From Nocardioides jishulii (GTDB lineage: Bacteria > Actinomycetota > Actinomycetes > Propionibacteriales > Nocardioidaceae): a stretch of 64,000 bases of DNA. Position 1 is the stretch's first letter; the number at the start of each line of letters is the position of its first letter. The stretch is from positions 558,001 through 622,000 of the forward strand of contig NZ_CP040748.1 of the NCBI RefSeq assembly GCF_006007965.1, given 5' to 3'. Below the pieces are notes generated by a model, which worked only from the letters and a program-made list of their open reading frames with translations, ran no database searches and was not told where the DNA came from. The position numbers and the translations under genes are program-made. Below, piece after piece: positions 44,942 through 54,707 of this stretch.

Positions 44942-46510
44942 ATGACCTCGACGCGAAGCTGGGCACTGGCCGGTGTGGTCACCGGTGCCACGGGCGTGGC
45001 AGCGAGCCAGATGGTCGCCTCCCTCCTCTCCGCGCGGGAGTCGCCGCTGGTCGCGGTGGCCGAGGGAGTCGTCCGGGCCACGCCCGGTCCGCTGGCCTCC
45101 CAGGCGATCGACGTGCTGGGCTCGGCGGCCAAGCCGTTGCTGGTCGGCGTCATCGTCGTCGCTCTGCTCGTGCTCTTCGCGTTGGCGGGGTGGCTGTGGC
45201 CGCGCCGCACCTGGGCCTCGGTGCTGGTGTGGCTGGGGCTGGGGGCGACCGGGATGGTGGCCGTCGCGCTGCGCAACGGCACGGCTGCCGCCGAGGTCCT
45301 GCCGATCGTCGTCGGGGTGACGGTCTGGCTGGTCGCGCTCCAGGTCTTCGCGGTCGTGCTCGGGCGGGACTCCGCCGTCGCGGCAGGCCCGTCAGACCCC
45401 TCAGAACCCTCAGTCGCGTCAGCCGGCCCGGCGGCCGGTCGTCGCGGATTTCTCGCCACCGTCGCCGCCGTCGGGCTGCTGGGTGCGTGCTCCGGGGTCA
45501 CCGCCCAGCTCCTGGAGCGTCGCAAGGCTGCGGTGCTCGACCGCCGGCGGCTGCTGCGCATCCCGGGGGTGACGCAGCGTACGACCCCGGCGCGGGCGCG
45601 CATCGGGGTCCCGGGCGTCACGCCGTGGCGCACCGCCAACGATGACTTCTACCGGATCCACACGGCTCTCGCCGTGCCGGCGATCGACCCGGCCGAGTGG
45701 CGCCTGCGGATCCACGGCATGGTCGAGCGGGAGATCGAGCTGAGCTTCGACCAGCTCATCGCCCGCAACATCCAGGAGTCGTGGGTGACGCTCAACTGCG
45801 TCTCCAACGAGGTGGGCGGGTCGCTGATCGGCAACGCCTGGTGGAGCGGCGTGATGACCCGAGACCTGCTCCGTGAGGCAGGACCGCTGCCCGGGGCGGA
45901 CGCGGTGCTGCAGACCTCCGACGACGGCTGGACCTGCTCGACCCCGTTGGAGGCGATGACCGACGACCGGGGAGCGATGATCGCGGTCGCCATGAACGGC
46001 GAGCCGTTGCCCCTGGAGCACGGCTTCCCCGCCCGCACCCTGGTGCCGGGGCTCTACGGCTACACGTCGGCCTGCAAGTGGGTGGTCGACCTCGAGGTGA
46101 CCCGCTTCTCCGACGTGGAGGCCTACTGGACGGCCCGGGGGTGGGCCGAGCAGGCGCCCGTACGCCTGGCCTCACGCATCGACGTACCGCGCCCGGGTGC
46201 CGAGGTCGCGTCGGGGCGGGTCACCGTGGCCGGCGTCGCCTGGCACCAGACCATCGGGATCGCCGAGGTCCAGGTCTCGGTCGACGGGGGTGCCTGGACG
46301 CCCGGGCGGATCGCCTCGCCCAGCACGGACAGCACGTGGGTGCAGTGGGCCGCCGACGTCAAGGTCGACGCCGGGGACCACGTCGTCCGCGTGCGAGCGG
46401 TCGACCGGGCCGGTGAGGTGCAGACCGGGGTCGAGCGTGACCCGCTGCCCAACGGGGCGTCGGGCTGGCACGAGGTCAGCTTCACCGCCGTCGACGAGGA
46501 CCCGATCTGA
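44942..46510 (+). CDS. Membrane-anchored molybdopterin oxidoreductase (sulfite oxidase family)
   Basis: 522 residues. The N-terminal quarter has three or four membrane helices (ALAGVVTGATGVAAS, LLVGVIVVALLVLFALAGW, VLVWLGLGATGMVAVAL, EVLPIVVGVTVWLVALQVF), then a second signal-like RRGFLATVAAVGLLGACSG. The oxidoreductase domain starts near residue 240: WVTLNCVSNEVGG contains the Mo-binding Cys, followed by GDRIGNAWW-like SLIGNAWWSGV and GFPARTLVPGLYGY. A Mo-co dimerisation domain ends the protein. Acts outside the membrane on an unknown S- or N-oxide or sulfite. Confidence 0.9.
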   Translation: MTSTRSWALAGVVTGATGVAASQMVASLLSARESPLVAVAEGVVRATPGPLASQAIDVLGSAAKPLLVGVIVVALLVLFALAGWLWPRRTWASVLVWLGLGATGMVAVALRNGTAAAEVLPIVVGVTVWLVALQVFAVVLGRDSAVAAGPSDPSEPSVASAGPAAGRRGFLATVAAVGLLGACSGVTAQLLERRKAAVLDRRRLLRIPGVTQRTTPARARIGVPGVTPWRTANDDFYRIHTALAVPAIDPAEWRLRIHGMVEREIELSFDQLIARNIQESWVTLNCVSNEVGGSLIGNAWWSGVMTRDLLREAGPLPGADAVLQTSDDGWTCSTPLEAMTDDRGAMIAVAMNGEPLPLEHGFPARTLVPGLYGYTSACKWVVDLEVTRFSDVEAYWTARGWAEQAPVRLASRIDVPRPGAEVASGRVTVAGVAWHQTIGIAEVQVSVDGGAWTPGRIASPSTDSTWVQWAADVKVDAGDHVVRVRAVDRAGEVQTGVERDPLPNGASGWHEVSFTAVDEDPI

Positions 46511-46658
46511 CCTCGGGTGTCGCCTCGCCCTCGGGGGCCTTGTCGACCCCGCTTTTGACCGTCCACGACCCTGCTTGCCCGAATTTTTATGGGTTCGCCT
46601 GTGGTGTGGCGCGCTGCGCCCCAGTGGCCGTCCGGTCCGCCGCGGCCGCCTTGATGAG

Positions 46659-46672
46659 GCCTTTCGAAAGGC
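46659..46672. promoter_or_regulatory. Palindrome in the GH3 gene leader
   Basis: GCCTTTCGAAAGGC is a perfect 14-bp palindrome, 42 bases before ATG 46715. An AT-rich GAATTTTTATGGG patch lies about 70 bases further upstream (46581-46593). The palindrome could be a sugar-responsive repressor site, but no regulator gene is adjacent. Confidence 0.45.
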
Positions 46673-46714
46673 GCATGCTGGGTGATCCACATCACACAAG
46701 GATCGGGCCTACTC

Positions 46715-49414
46715 ATGAAGAGGACAATCGTCAGTGCGCTCACCGCACTCGCCTTGACGGCCACGACGCTCGGGGTGGCCGTCAGCACGCAGCAGGCTGC
46801 CGCAGCGCAGGAAGACCTGCCGTGGATGAACACCGAGCTCCCAGCGGCACAGCGGACCGAGCTCCTGCTGGACGCGATGACCCTGAACCAGAAGCTCGAA
46901 CAGATCTTCAACCGCCCCGTCTACAACGAGGATCTCGACGACGGGGACCAGGACAACGGCGTCGGTTGTGACTTCACCCTGATCGGCCGCCACATCGAGG
47001 GAATTCCCGCGCTGAAGATCCCCGACTTCCGGATGGCCAACGGCGGGACCGGCATCCGGGGTGGCGACTGCCTGCCGGAGCCGACCGCGACCGCGCTGCC
47101 CGCCCAGATCTCCTCGGCGGCGACGTTCGACCGCAGCATGAACCTGCGCTGGGGTCAGGTGCTCGACGTCGAGCTCAAGGCGTGGGCGCACCAGGTGCTC
47201 TGGGGACCGGTCATGAACTTGATCCGCACGCCCTACGGCGGGCGCAACAACGAGTTCTTCAGCGAGGACCCGTACCTGACGGGCGCCCTCGGGTCGCAGA
47301 TCATCCGCGGCATCCAGCAGCGCCGCGTGAGCCAGGCGACGGCCAAGCACTTCGTCGCCAACGACAGCGAGTTCCAGTTCGAGCGGTGGACCGCGGCCAT
47401 CCGGGTCCCCTCACGGGCGATGAACGAGCTCTACCTGCTGCCATTCGAGATGGCCGTCAAGGACGCCGACGTCTCGTCGGTGATGTGCGCCTACGGGCAG
47501 GTGAACTTCACCTACAACTGCGAGAGCAAGGCTCTGCTGCGCAAGACGCTGCGTGAGAAGTGGGGCTTCGACGGCTACGTCTTCTCCGACCGGCGCGCTG
47601 CACAGAGCACGGTGCCCTCGATCCTCGCCGGCACCGACGTCGAGGTCGACGAGGCGCCGGAGTGGTACGCGCCCGACCTCGTCAAGGCCGCGATCAGGAA
47701 CGGCGAGATCACCGAGGCCGACATCGACGACATGCTGCGCGAGCGCTACACCAAGATGTTCGAGTTCGGCGACTTCGACGACCCGGACACGGAGTTCACC
47801 TGGGACCAGCTCGAGGACGAGATGGTCCAGGGCGGCACCCATGCCCAGGTCGCCAAGAATGCGGCGGCGGACAGTCTCGTGCTGCTGCGCAACAACCGCA
47901 GGATCCTGCCGCTCAACGCCGGGGCGATCGACTCGGTGGCGCTGATCGGCGCCCAGTGGTTCGCCGGCGAGGCGACCCTGCCGCCCCGCAGCGGTGACCG
48001 GAACAACAACGTGTCAGTCAACGCGCCGTTCGAGGTCACTCCGAAGCAGGGCCTCGAGAACGTCCTGCGACAGCTCGGGTCCGACGCCACCGTCACCTAC
48101 AACAACGGCAGCAACATCAACAGCGCCGTCGCGCTGGCCCGAAGGTCCGACGTGACCATCATGATGCTCGGCGACGTCGCACGAGAGACGTGGGACAAGA
48201 ACAGCAACTGGCAGGACGAGAACCCCAGCGGCAACGCCTCCGGCGCCGCGAACGAGGTTCCTGACCTGGATCTGCCCACGGTGAGGGGAACCAACCAGCA
48301 GGAGCTGGCCCCGGCCATCCTCGACGCCGTCCCGAACACGGTCACGGTGATGAAGACCCAGGGACAGGTGAACATGCCGTGGATCGACAAGGTCGACACC
48401 ATGGTGGAGGCGTGGTACCCCGGCGAGGAGGACGGCAACGTCGTGGCCGAGGCGCTGTTCGGCGTCAACAACTTCTCCGGCAAGCTGCCGGTGACCTGGG
48501 GGAAGACCGACCGGGAGGCCGCGTACGCGAGCCAGGAGCAGTACCCGGGGTACAAGGAGGACACCGGGTCGCCCGGTGGCATCGGGCGCGACCCCATCCC
48601 GGGGGAGCCGCAGCGGGTCGTCCGCTACACCGAGGGGCTGAAGATGGGCTACCGCTGGTACCAGGCGACCGGCACCGAGCCACTCTTCCCGTTCGGCTAC
48701 GGGCAGTCGTACACGACCTTCGGCTACAGCAACCTCGCGGTGGCCCCGGTCCGCAAGAACCAGCGGGACACCGGTCTGCGGGTCAGCTACACCGTGACCA
48801 ACACCGGCAAGGTCGCCGGCAAGGAGGCCTCGCAGGTCTACCTGAGGCTGCCCCGTGAGGCCCGCGAGAACTTCAACCGCCTGGTCGGGTTCGAGAAGGT
48901 CAACCTCGCGCCCGGCGAGAGCAAGCGCGTCTCGGTGGTGCTGGACGCCAACGCCTCCAACCACCCGCTCTCGTACTTCGTGCCTGAGGACCCTGACGAC
49001 CTCAGGAAGTGGGCGGACGGAGAGTGGACGACGCCGAAGGGCAACTTCGGGGTCTACGTCGGCGGATCCTCCGAGAGCCTCCCACTGCGACAGACGGTGG
49101 CGGTGGACATCGGCAAGGTGACCAAGACGAAGTCGCGGATCCTGAAGCCGACCGTGCGCCCGCGGCCGGTCACCACGAAGAGCCGGGCCCGCATCAGCTT
49201 CCGGGTCCTCTCGGGCGGGAAGGCAGCCAACGGCAAGGTCCTGATCAGGGATCGCGGCGCCGTGGTCGGACGCGCCACCCTCAACAGCAAGGGCCGTGCG
49301 ACCGTGCGGATCAAGCGGCTCACGGCCGGCACCCACCGGCTCCGCCTCGTCTACACCGGTACGGCGCTCAAGGAGCGCGCCACCAGGACCCTGGTGATCA
49401 GGGTGCGGAGGTAG
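46715..49414 (+). CDS. Secreted glycoside hydrolase family 3 (beta-glucosidase-like)
   Basis: 899 residues. Signal peptide KRTIVSALTALALTATTLGVA-type (about 1-30). GH3 N-domain: ATAKHFVANDSEF with the K-H pair, and the nucleophile Asp in GYVFSDRRAAQS. GH3 C-domain from about 385 (AAADSLVLLRN, then VTVMKTQGQVNMPWI, LPVTWGK). Fibronectin-III-like domain with VSYTVTNTGKVAGKEASQVYL. A C-terminal Ig-like domain from about 800 (SRARISFRVLSGG, GTHRLRLVYTGTA). The extracellular location and domains suggest attack on beta-linked plant or cell-wall glycans. The nucleophile context SDRRA instead of SDWGA is unusual. Confidence 0.93.
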   Translation: MKRTIVSALTALALTATTLGVAVSTQQAAAAQEDLPWMNTELPAAQRTELLLDAMTLNQKLEQIFNRPVYNEDLDDGDQDNGVGCDFTLIGRHIEGIPALKIPDFRMANGGTGIRGGDCLPEPTATALPAQISSAATFDRSMNLRWGQVLDVELKAWAHQVLWGPVMNLIRTPYGGRNNEFFSEDPYLTGALGSQIIRGIQQRRVSQATAKHFVANDSEFQFERWTAAIRVPSRAMNELYLLPFEMAVKDADVSSVMCAYGQVNFTYNCESKALLRKTLREKWGFDGYVFSDRRAAQSTVPSILAGTDVEVDEAPEWYAPDLVKAAIRNGEITEADIDDMLRERYTKMFEFGDFDDPDTEFTWDQLEDEMVQGGTHAQVAKNAAADSLVLLRNNRRILPLNAGAIDSVALIGAQWFAGEATLPPRSGDRNNNVSVNAPFEVTPKQGLENVLRQLGSDATVTYNNGSNINSAVALARRSDVTIMMLGDVARETWDKNSNWQDENPSGNASGAANEVPDLDLPTVRGTNQQELAPAILDAVPNTVTVMKTQGQVNMPWIDKVDTMVEAWYPGEEDGNVVAEALFGVNNFSGKLPVTWGKTDREAAYASQEQYPGYKEDTGSPGGIGRDPIPGEPQRVVRYTEGLKMGYRWYQATGTEPLFPFGYGQSYTTFGYSNLAVAPVRKNQRDTGLRVSYTVTNTGKVAGKEASQVYLRLPREARENFNRLVGFEKVNLAPGESKRVSVVLDANASNHPLSYFVPEDPDDLRKWADGEWTTPKGNFGVYVGGSSESLPLRQTVAVDIGKVTKTKSRILKPTVRPRPVTTKSRARISFRVLSGGKAANGKVLIRDRGAVVGRATLNSKGRATVRIKRLTAGTHRLRLVYTGTALKERATRTLVIRVRR

Positions 49415-49438
49415 CCCTCGTCGAGGTCTAGCCTCGAC

Positions 49439-50908
49439 ATGGCAGTCCTGAGACGGTGCGGGATCGTCGTCTGGCTGCTGGCGGTCACGCTGACCGCCTG
49501 CACCGGCGACGATCCTGCGGCCCCGGGGTCCACTCCCGAGGAGACGGCCATCGGTCGTCGGGCCGTGCCCCCCGCCGGGCTGGTCGACGCCGACGGGAGA
49601 CGTGTCGAGGTCCCTGTGCCGACCGGTCCGACCGGGAGGACCTTCGACGTCATGAACCTCGGTGCCGATCCGGAGCCTGGCACCGGGGATGACGCTCCCG
49701 CCATCCGGGAGGCGTTGGCCACGGCGGAGGCGGGGGACGAGGTGGTCCTCCCTGCGGGGGTCTACGACCTGAGATCGGCCGACCCCGACGACGAGAGCGC
49801 GAATCTGCTGCTCGCCGACGGCGTGCTCCTGCGCGGCGCGGGCAGCGGTGCCACGGTGCTCCGCTCGTCGTTCGACGGGGAGGACGACAGTGCAGTGGTG
49901 CGTGGGGAAGGCGTCGAGGGCGCCTCGGTCCGCGGCCTCACCGTCACCTCGGAGTACGAGGGCCGCCTCGGCACCGATCCGGACGAGAAGGGGCCCGGCG
50001 GAGGGCCGATGTACGGGGTCCAGATCGGTGAGGATGACGGGGAGGGCAGTCGGCGGGTGCTCGTCGATGACGTGTCCGTGGAGCTGTTCCAGCGCCACGG
50101 CATCACGGTGAAGGCCAGCCGGGAGGTCACCGTGACCGGCTGTCGCGTCGCCGACGCCACCACCGTCGGTCCCGGCGGGTCGGGCTACGGCATCGTGGTC
50201 GAGGGCAAGTCCGATCAGCGCGATCCCGACGCCGGAAACGACTCGCGGCACAACGTGGTCGTGGACAACCACCTCGACGGCACGCACCTGCGCCACGGCG
50301 TCCTGCTGCAGTTCCCCACCCACAACAACCTGATCGCCGACAACGTCGTCGAGGGCGGCGTCCGGGACGCCATTGACCTCCACGGCGAGGGCGAGTACCT
50401 CAACGAGATCAGGGGCAACACGGTCACCGGGGTCGATGCCGCCGCCGTTGCGCTGGGCAACCCGGGGGGAGAGAAGAACGAGCACGACGCGAGCGGTGAA
50501 GGGAACTGGATCCATGACAACCGACTGGTCGGCAACGACCAGGGCGTGCTCGTCATCCTCGGCACCCCCGACACCGTCATCGAGGACAACGAGGTCGTCG
50601 GGCGCTCCGGCTCGGCCGTGGGCATCGAGCTGCGCAATGCGCCCGGCACGGTCGTGGGTGACAACACGATCTCGGGCGCCACCGAGGGCTTCTGGGGCAT
50701 TCTCGTGGCCGAGGACGACGGCTCGGAGGGGCGCGGCGCCGGCGTCGCCAGCGACGTGCTCATCGCAGGCAACCTGGTGACCGGGCGTGCGAACGGCATC
50801 ACCGTCGAGGCAGGCACCGGCATCACGGTGGAGGACAACACCGTTGAGGTGCAGGGGGTGCCGTGGCGAGTCTCCGAAGGGGCCGAGGTCGACGGCGTCC
50901 CACCGTGA
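49439..50908 (+). CDS. Parallel beta-helix lipoprotein (pectate-lyase-like)
   Basis: 489 residues with TAGCCT 4 bases before ATG 49439. The signal peptide ends in a lipobox, VTLTACTG. The mature part opens with FDVMNLGADPEPGTGDDAPAIREAL, the pectate-lyase/polygalacturonase superfamily start, and continues as a right-handed helix of about 22-residue coils (NNLIADNVVEGGVRDAID, NWIHDNRLVGNDQGVLV, DTVIEDNEVVGRSG). Probably binds or cleaves polysaccharide outside the cell. It follows the GH3 gene after 24 bases, which supports a shared substrate. Confidence 0.9.
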   Translation: MAVLRRCGIVVWLLAVTLTACTGDDPAAPGSTPEETAIGRRAVPPAGLVDADGRRVEVPVPTGPTGRTFDVMNLGADPEPGTGDDAPAIREALATAEAGDEVVLPAGVYDLRSADPDDESANLLLADGVLLRGAGSGATVLRSSFDGEDDSAVVRGEGVEGASVRGLTVTSEYEGRLGTDPDEKGPGGGPMYGVQIGEDDGEGSRRVLVDDVSVELFQRHGITVKASREVTVTGCRVADATTVGPGGSGYGIVVEGKSDQRDPDAGNDSRHNVVVDNHLDGTHLRHGVLLQFPTHNNLIADNVVEGGVRDAIDLHGEGEYLNEIRGNTVTGVDAAAVALGNPGGEKNEHDASGEGNWIHDNRLVGNDQGVLVILGTPDTVIEDNEVVGRSGSAVGIELRNAPGTVVGDNTISGATEGFWGILVAEDDGSEGRGAGVASDVLIAGNLVTGRANGITVEAGTGITVEDNTVEVQGVPWRVSEGAEVDGVPP

Positions 50909-50927
50909 CCCGCGCCGACCCCCAGCC

Positions 50928-52169
50928 TCAGTCCTGCAGCACGTAGGTGAGGCCACCTGACTTCGTCAGCCAGGCCTTCTCGAACTGCGCACGGTCGTAG
51001 GTCCGGCGTACGCCTGCGTTGGTGCTCGCGGCCGGGTCGTTGACCACCACGTCGCCCTTGGCGGTGAAGCCGACCAGGACCATCAGGTGGCCCGCCGTCG
51101 AGGAGATGGGGGCGCCGCGCAGGCCACCCTTGGCGAACGCGACCGAGACGATGAGGGGCGTGCCGGCCTTGATGTGCGACTCCGCCGCGCGCAGGTCGGC
51201 GAGGCGGGTGACGAAGGTGCGGCGCAGGTGGCTGCCGGCGTGGGCGGTGTTGAAGGCCCAGTTGCCGGTGCCGCGGTAGCCGTGGTCGTAGGTCTGTCGT
51301 GCGGTCCAGTCGACGATGCCGTCGGCGTGGCCGCTCCCCTTGAAGGCGTGGCCGGCGGCCGGGTTGGCCTGGTAGTACTCCAGCACCATCGCGGTGGAGG
51401 TGGGGGAGCACCACGCCTCGCCGCCGTTGCCCCACTCGGGGTGGTGGCCGCGGTGGGTCATCTGCGAGTAGCGCGGCACGTCCAGCACGGTGCCGGCGAC
51501 CTTGCCCGGCACCGACGTGGAGGTGCGGGCGACGACCTTGCTGGTCATGGCGCCGACCCGGGTGACCTGCGGGCGGGCCGGGGCGCCCTTGCGCCGCATC
51601 AGCACGACCTTCACCTGCCACCCGGTGGCACCGGCGCTGGAGGTGGTCCTCACGGTGTCGACGGACACCCGGGCGAGGTCGTCGGGCTGCGCGCCGAGGC
51701 TGGTGCGCTTGAAGAAGGTGTTGTCCTTGGTCCAGCGGGCCACGGTGTCCCAGCTGCCGGTGGTGGTGCGGGAACCGGCCCTCGTGCGCAGGCGCACCTG
51801 CACCTCGACGAGGCTGCGACCGGGCGTCCTGGCCTGCCACGACGGGATGAGCTCGGTGAAGGCGAACTTCTCGTCCACCCACGGCGAGGTCCAGGTGCCG
51901 ACGTCGTACGTCTTGCCGGCGACCGTGCGTCGAGCCTTGGGGTGGCGCAGGCGCACGGCGTCGCCGGAGATCACCGCACCCGAGCGGCTGCCCTTCGCGA
52001 AGTCGGACGCCAGGTCGAAGGAGGTGTGACGCACCTGGGTGGTCGCGTTCTTCTTCGCCGCCGCCGTCGCGCTCGGGCCGGTGGCGCTGGAGATGGCCAA
52101 CGTGGCGCCGAGGGCGCAGGCCAGCAACGCGGCAAGGGACTTCCGGGGGGTTCGCAGCAGAGGACGCAC
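50928..52169 (-). CDS. Secreted C39-like cysteine peptidase
   Basis: 413 residues from GTG 52169, which follows TATGGT by 6 bases; earlier in-frame starts add up to 43 residues. Signal peptide RKSLAALLACALGATLAISS. A beta-domain (about 45-230) precedes the papain-like part: EWGNGGEAWCSPTSTAMVLEYY (catalytic Cys), AGHLMVLVGF (His) and VVVNDPAA (Asp/Asn). Peptidase C39-like domains cleave leader peptides or cell-wall peptides; this one is exported and not part of an ABC transporter. It is convergent with the beta-helix gene. Confidence 0.86.
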   Translation of the reverse strand: MRPLLRTPRKSLAALLACALGATLAISSATGPSATAAAKKNATTQVRHTSFDLASDFAKGSRSGAVISGDAVRLRHPKARRTVAGKTYDVGTWTSPWVDEKFAFTELIPSWQARTPGRSLVEVQVRLRTRAGSRTTTGSWDTVARWTKDNTFFKRTSLGAQPDDLARVSVDTVRTTSSAGATGWQVKVVLMRRKGAPARPQVTRVGAMTSKVVARTSTSVPGKVAGTVLDVPRYSQMTHRGHHPEWGNGGEAWCSPTSTAMVLEYYQANPAAGHAFKGSGHADGIVDWTARQTYDHGYRGTGNWAFNTAHAGSHLRRTFVTRLADLRAAESHIKAGTPLIVSVAFAKGGLRGAPISSTAGHLMVLVGFTAKGDVVVNDPAASTNAGVRRTYDRAQFEKAWLTKSGGLTYVLQD

Positions 52170-52284
52170 CTCACGACCATAAGTCACAGGCGCCACAGGA
52201 GTCACACGATTGCGGGGCGGGCCACGGTCGTACGCCTGCGCGACGATGCGTGCAGCGGCCCGGGGCCCCTCTAGACTCGCGTGC

Positions 52285-53712
52285 GTGAGCCTGCGCATCT
52301 ACGACACCGCGACCCGAGAGGTCCGTGACTTCGTCCCCCTCGTCGAGGGCAAGGTCGGTCTGTACGTCTGTGGCCTCACCGTCCAGAGCGAGCCCCACGT
52401 GGGCCACGTGCGCTCCGGGGTGAACTTCGACGTCCTGCAGCGCTGGCTGCGCGTGCTCGGCTACGACGTCACGTTCATCCGCAACACCACCGACATCGAC
52501 GACAAGATCCTCGCCAAGGCGGCCGAGCAGGGACGCCCCTGGTACAACCTCGCCTACACGATGCATCGCGAGCTGACCCGGGCGTACGCCTCGCTCAACG
52601 TCGCGCCGCCGACCTACGAGCCGGCCGCGACCGGCCACGTGCCCGAGATGGTCGAGCTCATCGAGACGCTGATCGAGCGTGGCCACGCCTACCCGGCCGC
52701 CGACGGCTCGGGCGACGTCTACTTCGACGTGCGGTCCTTCGCCGACTACGGCGCGCTGACCCGTCAGAAGGTCGAGGACATGGAGGCGGCCCCCGACGCC
52801 GACCCCCGCGGCAAGCGCGACCCGCGCGACTTCGCCCTGTGGAAGGGCTGGAAGTCGCAGTCGGAGCCGCGTACGGCGTCGTGGCCCTCGCCCTGGGGAC
52901 GTGGGCGTCCCGGCTGGCACATCGAGTGCTCGGCGATGGCGGCGAAGTACCTCGGCGACGCCTTCGACATCCACGGCGGCGGCATGGACCTGCGCTTCCC
53001 GCACCACGAGAACGAGCAGGCCCAGTCGCGCGCGGCGGGGCAGGCCTTCGCCTCCTACTGGATGCACAACGCCTGGATCACCACGGCCGGCGAGAAGATG
53101 AGCAAGTCGCTCGGCAACTCGCTCACGATTCCGGCGGTCCTGAAGAAGTACCGCGGGATCGAGCTGCGCTACTACCTGGTGCAGGCCCACTACCGCAGCC
53201 ACGTCGAGTTCTCCTTCGAGGCGCTGGACGAGGCCGTCACCGGCTTCGGCCGCATCGAGTCGTTCCTCGAGCGCGTCGGTGAGGTCGAGGACGCAGGCCC
53301 CGGCGCCACGCTCGCCGACCTCCCGGACGCCTTCGTCGCCGCGATGAACGACGACCTCGGCACCCCGGCGGCCGTCGCGGTCATCCACGACACCGTCCGG
53401 GCCGGCAACAAGGCGCTCGCTGACGCCGACGCTGCGTCGGCGCAGCGCGCGGCCAAGGAGGTGCTGGCGATGCTCGACGTCTTCGGCCTCCACCCCGCCG
53501 ACGAGGCGTGGGCGCAGGGCACCGGCGGCGACACCGACCGTCTCACCGAGGCGGTCGACGCCCTGGTCGCCGGCCTGCTCGAGCAGCGCCAGCAGGCCCG
53601 GGCCGACAAGGACTTCGCCGCCGCCGACGCGATCCGCGACCGGATCAAGGCGGCTGGCATCGAGATCGAGGACACCCCGCAGGGACCGCGTTGGTCGCTG
53701 GGGCAGTCCTGA
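52285..53712 (+). CDS. cysS: Cysteine--tRNA ligase
   Basis: 475 residues from GTG 52285, 7 bases after [25 protein letters not shown] has the zinc Cys29 and HIGH-type motif; [13 protein letters not shown], and [12 protein letters not shown] is the KMSKS loop. The length and the DALR helical tail ([27 protein letters not shown]) separate it from the shorter mycothiol ligase MshC. Paired with rlmB, 33 bases downstream, as in mycobacteria. Confidence 0.96.
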   Translation: MSLRIYDTATREVRDFVPLVEGKVGLYVCGLTVQSEPHVGHVRSGVNFDVLQRWLRVLGYDVTFIRNTTDIDDKILAKAAEQGRPWYNLAYTMHRELTRAYASLNVAPPTYEPAATGHVPEMVELIETLIERGHAYPAADGSGDVYFDVRSFADYGALTRQKVEDMEAAPDADPRGKRDPRDFALWKGWKSQSEPRTASWPSPWGRGRPGWHIECSAMAAKYLGDAFDIHGGGMDLRFPHHENEQAQSRAAGQAFASYWMHNAWITTAGEKMSKSLGNSLTIPAVLKKYRGIELRYYLVQAHYRSHVEFSFEALDEAVTGFGRIESFLERVGEVEDAGPGATLADLPDAFVAAMNDDLGTPAAVAVIHDTVRAGNKALADADAASAQRAAKEVLAMLDVFGLHPADEAWAQGTGGDTDRLTEAVDALVAGLLEQRQQARADKDFAAADAIRDRIKAAGIEIEDTPQGPRWSLGQS

Positions 53713-53745
53713 CGCACTGAACCTCCCGAATCGAACGAGGACTCC

Positions 53746-54702
53746 ATGGCAGGCAACTCCAACCGCAAGGGCGCGATCCGCAAGCAGAAGAAGGGCGCGA
53801 GCGTCGGCACCGGCGGTCACGTGCGCCGTTCGCTGGAGGGCAAGGGCCCCACGCCCAAGGCCTCCGAGCGCCCGTACCACAAGCAGTACAAGATCAAGCA
53901 GAAGCAGGAGAAGGTGGCGGCGACCAAGCCCCGCCGCGCTCCCAAGACCACCGAGGCCGAGTGGGCCGCCGGACGCAACTCCGTCGTCGAGGTGCTGCGC
54001 GCCGCGATCCCGGTGACCGCGATCTACGTGGCCGAGGGCGCCGAGCGCGACGGCCGCCTGCGGGAGGCCTTCAAGCTGGCTGCCGAGCAGGGGCTCACCA
54101 TGCTCGAGGTCACCCGCGGCGAGATGGACCGGATGACCGGCGGCGCCGTGCACCAGGGCCTCGCGGCGCGGCTGCCGGCGTACGAGTACGCCCACGCCGA
54201 CGACCTGCTCGAGCGCGCCACCGCCAACGACGAGGTGCCGCTGGTCGTGGCCCTCGACTCGATCACCGACCCGCGCAACCTCGGTGCCGTGATCCGCTCC
54301 GCCGCAGGCTTCGGCGCCCACGGCGTCCTCATCCCGGAACGTCGTGCCGCTGGCATGACCGCCTCGGCGTGGAAGACGTCGGCCGGTGCCGCTGCCCGCA
54401 TCCCGGTCGCCCAGACGGTCAACCTCGTCCGCCAGCTCAAGGCCTACAAGGCCGCGGGCTGCATGGTGGTCGGTCTGGACGCCGAGGGCGACGTCACGCT
54501 GCCCGAGCTCTGCTCCCCCGACGGCCTGGCCACCGGGCCACTGGTCGTGGTGGTGGGCTCGGAGGGCAAGGGCCTCTCGCGACTGGTGACCGAGACCTGC
54601 GACCAGATCGTCTCGATCCCGATGGTCAACGACCTGGAGTCGCTCAACGCCGGTGTCGCCGCCTCGGTGACGCTGTACGCCATCTCGCAGGCCCGCGGCT
54701 GA
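53746..54702 (+). CDS. rlmB: 23S rRNA (guanosine-2'-O-)-methyltransferase RlmB
   Basis: 318 residues. A Lys-rich tail of about 65 residues (GNSNRKGAIRKQKKG), a substrate-recognition domain from about 70 (AAGRNSVVEVLRAAIPVTAIYV), then the SPOUT knot: ALDSITDPRNLGAVIRSAAG, VVVGSEGKGLSRLV and SIPMVNDLESLNAGVAASV. It methylates the conserved G of 23S rRNA, by analogy to E. coli RlmB. Downstream of cysS in one unit. Confidence 0.94.
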   Translation: MAGNSNRKGAIRKQKKGASVGTGGHVRRSLEGKGPTPKASERPYHKQYKIKQKQEKVAATKPRRAPKTTEAEWAAGRNSVVEVLRAAIPVTAIYVAEGAERDGRLREAFKLAAEQGLTMLEVTRGEMDRMTGGAVHQGLAARLPAYEYAHADDLLERATANDEVPLVVALDSITDPRNLGAVIRSAAGFGAHGVLIPERRAAGMTASAWKTSAGAAARIPVAQTVNLVRQLKAYKAAGCMVVGLDAEGDVTLPELCSPDGLATGPLVVVVGSEGKGLSRLVTETCDQIVSIPMVNDLESLNAGVAASVTLYAISQARG

Positions 54703-54707
54703 GGTTC

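Noticed and set aside
52285..53712. The cysteine ligase could be the mycothiol enzyme MshC.
   Set aside because: At 475 residues with a full C-terminal helical domain, and next to rlmB, it fits CysS; MshC is shorter and usually lies elsewhere.
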